64,000 bases of DNA from Vibrio metschnikovii CIP 69.14 (GTDB taxonomy: Bacteria > Pseudomonadota > Gammaproteobacteria > Enterobacterales > Vibrionaceae). Positions 43,961 to 51,704 of the stretch are shown one piece after another. Within the stretch, counting starts at the first letter, position 1; every line of letters starts with the position of its first letter. The notes beneath the pieces were generated by a model. It was given only the letters and a program-made list of their open reading frames with translations. It was not told the origin of the DNA and did no database searches. The stretch covers positions 1,612,001 to 1,676,000 of the forward strand of contig NZ_ACZO01000006.1 of assembly GCF_000176155.1 (NCBI RefSeq). The letters run 5' to 3'. The position numbers and the translations under genes are program-made.

Positions 43961-43995
43961 AAAGCCTCGGAATTTTACTCTTATTCCGAGGCTTT
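43961..43995 (-). terminator. Probable terminator behind ffh
   Basis: AAAGCCTCGGAAT and ATTCCGAGGCTTT form a 13-bp stem with a 9-base loop. On the minus strand it is followed by ATTTTGG, a weak T-tract. It stands between ffh (stop at 44118) and the rpsP start. The rest of this ~240-base gap shows no gene. Confidence 0.6.
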
Positions 43996-44117
43996 GCAAG
44001 GGGTTTAGCTACTTTTTCACCAGCATAAATTGCATTTTAACTTTGTGATTTAGGTAACAGCTTTAAAAAGAGGCAAAAAAACAAACCGGCTTAAAGAAAA
44101 CTCAAGCCTCGCTTTTT

Positions 44118-45488
44118 TTAGCGACCAAACGGGTTAAAACCACCGCCGCCCATCATGCCTTGCATATTACGCATCATGCCTTTCATGCCACCTTTTTGCA
44201 TTTTTTTCATCATTTTTTGCATTTGGGTAAACTGTTTTAGTAACCGGTTAATATCTTGTACTTGTGTTCCTGAGCCTGCCGCAATGCGCTTTTTACGAGA
44301 GCCTTTGATTAGATCGGGATTTTGTCTCTCTTTCATGGTCATCGAATTGATGATGGCTTCCATTTGCTTGAACATGCGGTCATCGACTTTATCTTTTACC
44401 CCCGCAGGAAGCTGTGACATTCCGGGAAGCTTATCCAGCATTCCCATCATGCCACCCATATTTTTCATTTGACCTAATTGTTCGCGAAAATCTTCTAAAT
44501 CAAAGCCTTTTTTCTCTTTGAATTTTTTGGCCAACTTCTCAGCTTTGTCTTGATCAACATTACGCTGCAAATCTTCAATTAATGATAAGACATCGCCCAT
44601 ACCTAGAATACGCGAGGCAACGCGATCCGGATGGAAAGCTTCAAGAGCATCGGTTTTTTCTCCGACCCCTAAAAACTTAATCGGTTTTCCGGTCACATGA
44701 CGTACCGACAAAGCCGCACCGCCACGTGCATCACCATCAACCTTGGTTAAAATCACCCCGGTGAGTGGTAGAGTATCACCAAACGCTTTGGCGGTATTCG
44801 CGGCATCTTGTCCTGTCATTGCGTCAACGACGAACAACGTTTCTACCGGATTAATGGCGGAATGAAGGGCTTTGATTTCTGCCATCATCACTTCATCAAC
44901 CGCTAATCGCCCCGCCGTATCGACAATCAAGACATCGTAAAATTTCTTCTTAGCGTGATCGACTGCAGCGTTAGCAATATCAATCGGCTTTTGATCCGCT
45001 GATGAAGGGAAGAAATCGACGCCTAAGTCATTGGCTAACGTTTCTAACTGTTTGATTGCCGCAGGACGGTAAACGTCTGCAGAAACCACCAGTACTTTTT
45101 TCTTATCACGCTCTTTAAGTAACTTAGAGAGTTTACCGACACTGGTCGTTTTACCTGCGCCTTGTAAACCCGCCATTAAAATGATCGCTGGAGGCTGCGC
45201 CGCGAGATTCAACGCTTCATTCGCGGCTCCCATAACGGTCTCAAGCTCATGACGAACAATTTTAATAAACTCTTGCCCAGGCGTTAAAGACTTGGAAACC
45301 TCAACCCCCACTGCACTCTCTTTTACTCGACTAACGAAGTCACGCACCACCGGCAAAGCAACATCAGCCTCGAGTAGCGCCATACGAACTTCGCGCAGGG
45401 TATCTTTTATATTGTCTTCGGTAAGACGACCTTTACCACTAATATTCTTTAGGGTTTTAGATAAACGATCGGTTAAATTTTCAAACAT
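44118..45488 (-). CDS. ffh: Signal recognition particle protein Ffh
   Basis: Ffh (SRP54) binds 4.5S RNA and the signal sequences of nascent membrane proteins. From the ATG at 45488 (MFENLTDRLSKTLKN) the protein is 456 aa; the frame to 45563 adds 25 unsupported residues. The N domain is followed by the SRP GTPase with GLQGAGKTTSVGKLSKLL near residue 106, VDTAGRLAVDEVM near 188 and TKVDGDARGGAAL. The Met-rich M domain has GSRKKRIAAGSGT and ends in a Met/Gly-rich tail. Gene order next to ypjD and rpsP is typical of gammaproteobacteria. Confidence 0.98.
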   Translation of the reverse strand: MFENLTDRLSKTLKNISGKGRLTEDNIKDTLREVRMALLEADVALPVVRDFVSRVKESAVGVEVSKSLTPGQEFIKIVRHELETVMGAANEALNLAAQPPAIILMAGLQGAGKTTSVGKLSKLLKERDKKKVLVVSADVYRPAAIKQLETLANDLGVDFFPSSADQKPIDIANAAVDHAKKKFYDVLIVDTAGRLAVDEVMMAEIKALHSAINPVETLFVVDAMTGQDAANTAKAFGDTLPLTGVILTKVDGDARGGAALSVRHVTGKPIKFLGVGEKTDALEAFHPDRVASRILGMGDVLSLIEDLQRNVDQDKAEKLAKKFKEKKGFDLEDFREQLGQMKNMGGMMGMLDKLPGMSQLPAGVKDKVDDRMFKQMEAIINSMTMKERQNPDLIKGSRKKRIAAGSGTQVQDINRLLKQFTQMQKMMKKMQKGGMKGMMRNMQGMMGGGGFNPFGR

Positions 45489-46189
45489 GTTTTTCTCTTC
45501 GCGATTAGGCGACCAATGCGCCTGAGTATACCTTAGCCAACCGCTTAGGCATACCCATTGCAAGCTAGCTGTCGAGTTTCTTTATTAGATTGGGTTATCT
45601 GTCGATATCTCAACTCTCAAAAACGATTGCGATCCAACGTAGCTCATTAAGGTTTGGCAAGGTATAATTCGCCAACTCAGCCACCAAATTTGTGACCAGC
45701 ATGGATAACCTAATCGCTATTGTTGCCGCTACGCTTTATTTTTTATCGATTGCCACGATTATCCCTGGACTGCTTAACCAAACGGGTATTAAGGCAAAGA
45801 CTGTTTTTATTAGCGCCACATTGGGGCTTTTTTTTCATGCCTGGTTACTCAGTGGCTTAATTTTTCACAGCAGTGGACAAAACCTCAGTATTCTTAATGT
45901 CGCATCACTGATCAGCTTTATCATTGCTTTGGTGATGAGCTTAGCGATGTTCAAGGTACGCTTATGGTTTTTACTGCCGGTGGTATACAGCTTCTCAGCG
46001 ATCAATTTATTCTTGGCAACTTTTCTGCCGAGCACCTTTATCACTCATTTAGAGCGTGAGCCAGAGCTAATGGTCCATATCGCCTTAGCCCTTTTTTCTT
46101 ATTCAACCTTATCCATTGGTGCATTATACGCTTTACAGCTCGCTTGGCTTGATTACAAATTGAAAAAAAAGAAAGGCTTATCCATCAAC

Positions 46190-46198
46190 CCTAATTTA
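46190..46198. repeat. Target-site duplication, left copy
   Basis: CCTAATTTA stands immediately before the left end of the insertion sequence and is repeated exactly at 47252-47260. Confidence 0.93.
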
Positions 46199-47251
46199 GG
46201 CTTTGTTGCTTAATTCAGAGAAAAGGCATACCAGCCCATAATGCTTCATTTTTAAACAACATACTGAGTTTCAGGCATACCTAGCCCCGTAAGCTTGTTC
46301 AGCGCTTTGATCATTGCGTAAGTCTCGCCAACCTGAGCGTTGTAATTTCTTAGGCTTAATTTCCCACCTAACAACTGTTTCACTCGATGCATGGCTGTCT
46401 CTGATAGAGAGCGCTTATGATAACCATACCGCTTTTTCCACTTTTTGTTTGAGCCGTAGAGCTTCTGACAACCTACCGCCAAATTGCGAGGATGTCCTTG
46501 CTCCCAGAAAGCTGCCCCTTCTCGTGGCGGGATGAGCGGAACTGCTCGCTTGATTCGTATAGCTTCATGGCAGCTTCTTGTGTCATAAGCTCCATCACCT
46601 GATACTTCAATGATTTTACGACGTGTCTGCTTAAGTAAGTTGGGAAGCACTTCAGCATCGGTTACGTTAGAGAAACTCAGTTCTGCTGCGACTATTTCGT
46701 GAGTGCTGGCATCTACTGCAATATGCAGTTTACGCCAAACTCTACGCTTCCCGTCAGTACCATGCTTCTTAACCTTCCATTCACCTTCGCCATAAACCTT
46801 GAGACCAGTGGAATCAATGGCTAGATGTTGTATCGCTCCTCTGGTTTTAGTTTTAAATGAAACATCAACTTCCTTAGCTCGACGACTTATGCAGGTGTAA
46901 TGCGGACAAAATAGCGGGATATTAGCCAGTTTAAATACTGAGTCTATAAATCCTTGCAGCGCTCTCAATGGCATAGAGAATACTCGTTTCACCATTAATG
47001 CAGTCGTAATGGCTAAATCACTGAATTGGCGTGGTCTACCACGCTTGCCTTGTTTGCTTTGCTTCCACTCAGCTATCGCTTCCTCATCAACCCAAAAGGT
47101 CAGTGAACCACGATTAATTAAGGCTTTATTGTACTGCTTCCAGTTGGTTGTTTTGTAACGAGGTTTAGGCATTAGGCTACGACGATTAATGGATGTAGCC
47201 GATCAGATCGTAGCTTCTTGATTTAGTTCCATCGATTTAAGCAACAAAGCC
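46199..47251 (-). mobile_element. IS903-type insertion sequence (IS5 family), complete
   Basis: The element is 1053 bp. Its terminal inverted repeats are 18 bp with one mismatch: 46199-46216 begins GGCTTTGTTGCTTAATTC, and 47234-47251 is its reverse complement with A for T at one place. It made a 9-bp target duplication. Size, GGCTTTGTTG ends and 9-bp duplication are the hallmarks of the IS903 group of the IS5 family. It carries one transposase gene on the minus strand, opposite to ypjD. Both ends and the open frame are intact, so it is probably still mobile. Confidence 0.95.
46252..47172 (-). CDS. IS903-type transposase (DDE)
   Basis: The 306-aa transposase catalyses movement of the surrounding element. 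The catalytic triad is visible as D120 (HLAIDSTGLKV), D193 (VSGDGAYDT) and E258 (KRSLSETAMHRVKQ), spaced as in IS903. The YREK-like region around the Glu is present. The N-terminal basic part with GKRGRPRQFSDLAI is the usual DNA-binding end. The frame is full length, with 79 bases between its start and the right inverted-repeat end and 53 between its stop and the left end. Confidence 0.95.
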   Translation of the reverse strand: MPKPRYKTTNWKQYNKALINRGSLTFWVDEEAIAEWKQSKQGKRGRPRQFSDLAITTALMVKRVFSMPLRALQGFIDSVFKLANIPLFCPHYTCISRRAKEVDVSFKTKTRGAIQHLAIDSTGLKVYGEGEWKVKKHGTDGKRRVWRKLHIAVDASTHEIVAAELSFSNVTDAEVLPNLLKQTRRKIIEVSGDGAYDTRSCHEAIRIKRAVPLIPPREGAAFWEQGHPRNLAVGCQKLYGSNKKWKKRYGYHKRSLSETAMHRVKQLLGGKLSLRNYNAQVGETYAMIKALNKLTGLGMPETQYVV

Positions 47252-47260
47252 CCTAATTTA
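47252..47260. repeat. Target-site duplication, right copy
   Basis: CCTAATTTA, an exact copy of 46190-46198, directly follows the right end of the insertion sequence and continues in frame into the 3' part of ypjD. Confidence 0.93.
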
Positions 47261-47701
47261 CCGCCCTTGATGATGGTCGAGCGCCAATTATTTAAAATTA
47301 TTTTAATCGGCAATGTTCTGCTGACCGGGACATTATTAACCGGTGCTCTTTTTGTGCAAGATATGTTTGCTCAAGGTAAAGCACATAAAGGCATTTTATC
47401 GTTCATCGCTTGGATCATTTACTCGATTTTATTATGGGGTCATTATCAAAAAGGATGGCGAGGACGTAAAGTTACTTGGTTTGCCGTTGCTGGAGCGACA
47501 TTACTTACCTTGGCTTACTTTGGCAGTCGATTTGTCAGAGAGATTATTCTGCGCTAAGGTCTGTTTATTCATGACTTCCTCAACCTATCATTATGGTAAA
47601 TAACGCCTATTTAGATCTAACTATGGATGAAAACGGTGGACTTAATCCCCATATAAACTCAGAGTATTGTATTGCGAGATAAAAATTCATCCTCAAACCA
47701 C

Positions 47702-47822
47702 TTGGAGTAACAGGTAGACAGCCTGTGAGTAAGCTGCCCTCACAAACAGAGATAACAATGTGAATGGGGTCAAGCCAACACGGCTAGCACCGATATAACT
47801 TCCAGTAGGAAGCGGATACTAT
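47702..47822 (+). promoter_or_regulatory. Candidate structured 5' leader (possible riboswitch) of the corB-like gene
   Basis: The ~300 bases between ypjD and the CorB-like gene hold no protein gene but a dense series of potential helices on the plus strand. ACAGG/CCTGT (47710-47714 with 47722-47726); CCC-TCACA with TGTGA-AT-GGG (47737-47744 with 47759-47768); AGCC/GGCT (47773-47776 with 47782-47785); CTTCC/GGAAG with loop AGTA (47799-47812). A T-rich stretch follows. I do not recognise a named class; GCTGCCC...GAATGGGGTCAA faintly resembles part of the Mg2+-sensing M-box. Function is inferred from position only. Confidence 0.4.
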
Positions 47823-47863
47823 CTTCTTTTTATTATTGATCATCTATAAGGAAACAAAGCGTT

Positions 47864-49138
47864 TTGGACGACATATCAACGGGTATCTTATTTGCGCTAC
47901 TCGCGTGTCTTATCGTTATATCTGCCTACTTCTCCGGCTCAGAAACGGGCATGATGGCGCTTAACCGCTATCGTCTTAAGCATCTAGCGAGTACTGGTCA
48001 TAAGGGCGCTAAACGCGTTGAACGGTTACTCAGTCGTCCAGACCGTTTAATCGGCCTGATCCTGATTGGCAATAACTTAGTCAATATCCTCGCCTCTGCG
48101 ATTGCCACGATCATTGGTATGCGATTGTACGGTGACATTGGTGTCGCCATAGCAACCGGCGTATTAACTCTTGTGATTCTCGTCTTCGCGGAGGTGACCC
48201 CGAAAACGCTAGCTGCGATTTATCCTGAGCGGGTATCTTATACCAGCAGTGTTGTGCTGACCTTTCTAATGAAAGTGCTTTCTCCATTAGTGGTTTTTAT
48301 CAATTTCATTACCAACGGTTTTATCCGCTTATTGGGTCTTAATGCCAAACACACACGCGATGACCCTCTCAGCTCTGAAGAACTACGCACCATTGTTAAC
48401 GATGCTGGACGGCTTATTCCTCGTCGTCACCAAGATATGCTGTTATCCATTCTTGATTTAGAACATGTGACGGTGAATGACATCATGATTCCACGTAATG
48501 AAATTACGGGTATCAATATCAATGATGATTGGAAGTCGATCATTCGCCAACTGACCCACTCCCCTCACGGTCGAGTAGTGCTGTATCGAGACAATATTGA
48601 TGAAGCCGTCGGTATGCTGCGCTTACGCGAAGCGGCACGATTAATGTTAGAAAAAAATGAATTCAATAAAGAAACGCTCTTTCGGGCCGCTGACGAAGTG
48701 TATTTTATTCCCGAAGGGACACCGCTTAATGTCCAGCTACTAAAATTCCAACGTAATAAGCAAAGAGTAGGCCTGATCGTCGATGAATATGGCGATATTA
48801 TTGGTCTGATTACCTTGGAAGATATTCTGGAAGAGATTGTCGGTGAATTTACCACTTCAATGGCGCCAAGCTTAGCAGAGGAGATCACGCCACAAGGTGA
48901 TGGCAGCTTCTTAATCGAAGGCAGTGCTAATATTCGCGATATTAATAAAAGCTTAAAATGGAAATTACCAACCGATGGACCAAGAACCCTGAACGGACTG
49001 ATTTTAGAGCATTTAGAAGAAATCCCAGAAACCCACTTAAGTGTTAAAGTCGCTAATCATCCGATGGAAATTGTCCAATTAGAAGAAAACCGCATTAAAC
49101 TGGTGCGAGTCTACCCGCGGAAAATCAAAAAATTTTAA
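47864..49138 (+). CDS. corB: CNNM/CBS-domain transporter, CorB (YfjD) family
   Basis: A 424-aa inner-membrane protein of the HlyC/CorC family, whose CorB and CNNM members move Mg2+ or Co2+, probably by Na+ exchange. Four N-terminal hydrophobic helices form the CNNM (DUF21) domain (LIVISAYFSGSETGMMALN near residue 18; GLILIGNNLVNILASAIAT near 63). Two cytosolic CBS domains follow (~190-310; VNDIMIPRNEI and RVGLIVDEYGDIIGLITLEDILEEIVGE), then the CorC_HlyC domain. The start is a TTG at 47864, eleven bases behind AAGGA. Its position between ypjD/ffh and luxS is conserved. The candidate RNA leader upstream hints at ion-responsive control. Confidence 0.9.
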   Translation: MDDISTGILFALLACLIVISAYFSGSETGMMALNRYRLKHLASTGHKGAKRVERLLSRPDRLIGLILIGNNLVNILASAIATIIGMRLYGDIGVAIATGVLTLVILVFAEVTPKTLAAIYPERVSYTSSVVLTFLMKVLSPLVVFINFITNGFIRLLGLNAKHTRDDPLSSEELRTIVNDAGRLIPRRHQDMLLSILDLEHVTVNDIMIPRNEITGININDDWKSIIRQLTHSPHGRVVLYRDNIDEAVGMLRLREAARLMLEKNEFNKETLFRAADEVYFIPEGTPLNVQLLKFQRNKQRVGLIVDEYGDIIGLITLEDILEEIVGEFTTSMAPSLAEEITPQGDGSFLIEGSANIRDINKSLKWKLPTDGPRTLNGLILEHLEEIPETHLSVKVANHPMEIVQLEENRIKLVRVYPRKIKKF

Positions 49139-49175
49139 CCTCTGTTAACGTTAATAATCTCGATAATGGACCGAT

Positions 49176-49209
49176 AAAAAATGGGCGGTATTGATTACCG
49201 CCCATTTTT
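49176..49209. terminator. Bidirectional terminator between corB and luxS
   Basis: AATGGGCGGTA (49180-49190) pairs over 11 bp with TACCGCCCATT (49196-49206), with A-run and T-run flanks. It serves both converging genes. Confidence 0.9.
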
Positions 49210-49231
49210 ATTGCCTTAACCTTTCAAGGGG

Positions 49232-49750
49232 TTAATTCACTTGTAGGTTTTTTAGCATCGACTCAGGTAAAGCAAGTTGATCATTTTTATTCACCCCAAT
49301 ACCGCTACTTAATACTTGCTGAGCAATCGCTTGTGCTTCCAATAAAGAGTGCATCGCTGCGGTACCACACTGGTACTCATTGAGTTCTGGAATATCCTTT
49401 TGATCCTGCACTTTCAAGACATCTTCCATCGCGGCTAACCACGCTGTAGCAACTTGCTGCTCCGTAGGTGCACCAATCAAACTCATATAAAACCCCGTAC
49501 GGCAGCCCATTGGGGAAATATCAATAATTTCTACCTGTTCGCTATTAAGATGATTACGCATAAACCCCGCATAAAGGTGCTCTAGAGTATGAATTCCTTT
49601 TTCAGACAAAATAGCTTGATTAGGTAGAGTAAAACGCAGGTCAAACACAGTGATCGTATCACCTTTCGGTGTTTGCATGGTTTTCGCTACGCGTACAGCG
49701 GGAGCTTGCATACGAGTATGATCAACAGTAAAGCTATCTAATAATGGCAT
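49232..49750 (-). CDS. luxS: S-ribosylhomocysteine lyase (autoinducer-2 synthase)
   Basis: LuxS cleaves S-ribosylhomocysteine to homocysteine and DPD, the precursor of the quorum signal AI-2 used by vibrios. The 172 aa match the family. The metal ligands are the two His of [12 protein letters not shown] (near residues 54-58) and Cys in [10 protein letters not shown] (near 128). The catalytic Cys is in GCRTGFY near 84. All are intact. It follows gshA on the minus strand with ~115 bases between. Confidence 0.98.
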   Translation of the reverse strand: MPLLDSFTVDHTRMQAPAVRVAKTMQTPKGDTITVFDLRFTLPNQAILSEKGIHTLEHLYAGFMRNHLNSEQVEIIDISPMGCRTGFYMSLIGAPTEQQVATAWLAAMEDVLKVQDQKDIPELNEYQCGTAAMHSLLEAQAIAQQVLSSGIGVNKNDQLALPESMLKNLQVN

Positions 49751-49866
49751 GAAACTTATCTCCTTGTTTAACCCTTAAAATACCGATTTGTACGCTGAGC
49801 CCAATTCACTAGCGATCTCAGTCTGCGTAGCAAACGAACGACATTTTCTTATTCATACGTCACTGA

Positions 49867-51435
49867 TTATGACTCTAAATAGCTAAAATAGTCAGCTAAA
49901 AATGCATCGAAACTCAGCGTGTCTTGCTGCTCGATCTGTAACTGAGCTTCGCGTGAACGCATCACTTCTTGCTTCATTTTCTGTTCAGAATAGACTTGGT
50001 AAGCATGTTGTAAGTTATCATTACGGTAACGCTCACCAAGATAACGTCCAACTTTACCTAAACCGCCCAATTGCTGAGTTTTATCCAGTAAACGAGCCGA
50101 TAAGGTGTGCTGAGGATTATCAATCCAGCTAGCAAGCTCTCGACACACCTCTTGATAGGCATTACCGCCACACGCGGCGTCCATTTGCTCAGCAATCAAA
50201 CTCAGGTCAGCAAACACGCGTTTCGCCCATGCCGTCAGAGTCAATTTTTCACCATGACAGCCAATTTGCAATTCTAGCCCTGGTTTTCGTCCTTCAAGGA
50301 CAACTTTACTCCAGTTATCGCGCCAACACTGTAACTCACAATTATCCATCGGGTCTGAATCGGATAACGCAGTCCATGTGAGGAACAAATCTAAAAAACG
50401 TACTTGCTGTTCAGTAATCCCGATCGGACTGAAAGGATTGACATCCAATGAGCGCACTTCAATGTATTCAACCCCGCCACGCGCCAGTGCTTCTGACGGC
50501 TTTTCACCATTGTTTGCGACACGTTTCGGACGAATCGGCGCATAGAGCTCATTTTCAATTTGTAAAATATTACTATTCAGTTGACGGTATTCACCATCAA
50601 CCTTGACTCCAATATTAGCAAAAAGCTCAGAAGGCGTTCTGATCGCTTGATTTAAGCCAGTTAAATATTGCTCTAAGCTATTAAAGCCTATCTTGAGGCT
50701 ACTTTGCGCATCATTGGTATAACCCAAATCACTCAATCTCAACGAGGTTGAATAAGGCAGATAGAGCGTTTTACCTATCGATTCGAAAGGTAACTGCGTT
50801 TCTCTTCCTTGGATAAATGAAGAGCACAGCGCCGGAGAGGCACCAAAAAAATAAGGGATTAGCCAACCAAAGCGGTAATAGTTACGGATTAAGCCAAAAT
50901 AGGCTTGCGACTGGCTAGCTTGACGCTCTTGTTCCGTTTGCTGACCATATAAGGCATCCCAAAATGTGCTTGGAAATGAAAAATTAAAATGCACACCAGA
51001 GATGATCTGCATTAGGCTGCCATAACGCTGTTTTAATCCCGTGCGATATAAAGTTTTCATTCGTCCGGTATTAGAAGTACCGTATTGAGCAAGCTGAATG
51101 TCTGCTTCACTACCAACATAACAAGGCATAGAGAGTGGCCAGAGCTTTTCATCACCGATATTAGCTTGCGCAAAATGGTGAATGTCGGCTAATTGAGCCA
51201 TTAAGGTATCGACGTTGTTCGACACTGGCGTAATAAATTCCAGTAATGATTCAGCAAAATCGGTGGTAATCCAAGCATTAGTTAATGCTGACCCCAAGGC
51301 TTCTGGGTGCGGTGTTTGGGCAATGCTGCCATCGACGGTATAACGTAAAGTTTCACGTTCAACACCGCGGCCAAACTGCTGAAATATTTCTGGTTGATTA
51401 GCAACTCGTGCTAGTCGCTCGGCAAAATTAGTCAA
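49867..51435 (-). CDS. gshA: Glutamate--cysteine ligase
   Basis: GshA makes gamma-glutamylcysteine, the first step of glutathione synthesis. The 522 aa match the E. coli-type (class I) enzyme. The N-terminus has [15 protein letters not shown] near residue 22, the substrate region [29 protein letters not shown] near 127, and [23 protein letters not shown] near 321. It lies upstream of luxS, the usual vibrio order. Confidence 0.97.
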   Translation of the reverse strand: MTNFAERLARVANQPEIFQQFGRGVERETLRYTVDGSIAQTPHPEALGSALTNAWITTDFAESLLEFITPVSNNVDTLMAQLADIHHFAQANIGDEKLWPLSMPCYVGSEADIQLAQYGTSNTGRMKTLYRTGLKQRYGSLMQIISGVHFNFSFPSTFWDALYGQQTEQERQASQSQAYFGLIRNYYRFGWLIPYFFGASPALCSSFIQGRETQLPFESIGKTLYLPYSTSLRLSDLGYTNDAQSSLKIGFNSLEQYLTGLNQAIRTPSELFANIGVKVDGEYRQLNSNILQIENELYAPIRPKRVANNGEKPSEALARGGVEYIEVRSLDVNPFSPIGITEQQVRFLDLFLTWTALSDSDPMDNCELQCWRDNWSKVVLEGRKPGLELQIGCHGEKLTLTAWAKRVFADLSLIAEQMDAACGGNAYQEVCRELASWIDNPQHTLSARLLDKTQQLGGLGKVGRYLGERYRNDNLQHAYQVYSEQKMKQEVMRSREAQLQIEQQDTLSFDAFLADYFSYLES

Positions 51436-51552
51436 AATAAAATTCGCTTATAAATAGATGATGTTTTAGATATCGCTACCGTCGGCCCACTGAATCCCGA
51501 TAGGGTCTGTTCAGAAGAAACAGACTCAATCCATTGATCATCACTTTGTCAC

Positions 51553-51593
51553 AGCAACTAAGGCCACGTAATGTTTTTGTGGCCTTAGTTGCT
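51553..51593. repeat. Long perfect inverted repeat between the M16 peptidase gene and gshA
   Basis: AGCAACTAAGGCCAC (51553-51567) pairs perfectly over 15 bp with its complement at 51579-51593 around an 11-base loop. No T-run follows on the minus strand, so it is not a classical terminator. A second, smaller inverted repeat (GTCTGTT/AACAGAC) lies at 51505-51525. The remaining ~200 bases of this gap show no gene. Confidence 0.7.
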
Positions 51594-51704
51594 CAAGTAA
51601 CGATGTAGAACGCGATGCTTGATACGCGACATTAAGCCCCATGGCTCATCGAATCGGCTCAAAAGCCTTATTTTTTCTTCTACGTTGCGTTATATATGCA
51701 TGCT

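Larger units (their letters stand above)
45701..47557 (+). pseudogene. ypjD: ypjD (inner-membrane cytochrome c assembly-family protein), split by an IS element
   Basis: YpjD is an eight-helix inner-membrane protein of the CcmC/CcsA-like family of uncertain role. The 5' part (45701-46198) encodes ~166 residues, starting MDNLIAIVAATLYFLS; a GTG three codons upstream is also in frame. It then runs into the insertion sequence and stops five codons inside it. The 3' part resumes at 47261 and ends at 47557. Removing the IS and one copy of the 9-bp duplication joins INPNL to PPLMMVERQLFK in the same frame, restoring a protein of ~265 aa, the family size. So this is a single recent insertion with no other damage. 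Confidence 0.93.

Noticed and set aside
47702..47822. Known M-box (Mg2+) riboswitch
   Set aside because: Only a short core resembles it; the conserved outer parts (GTTAGGTGAGGCTCC start and the GAGCTCTACGA-like end) are missing, so it is reported only as an unnamed candidate.
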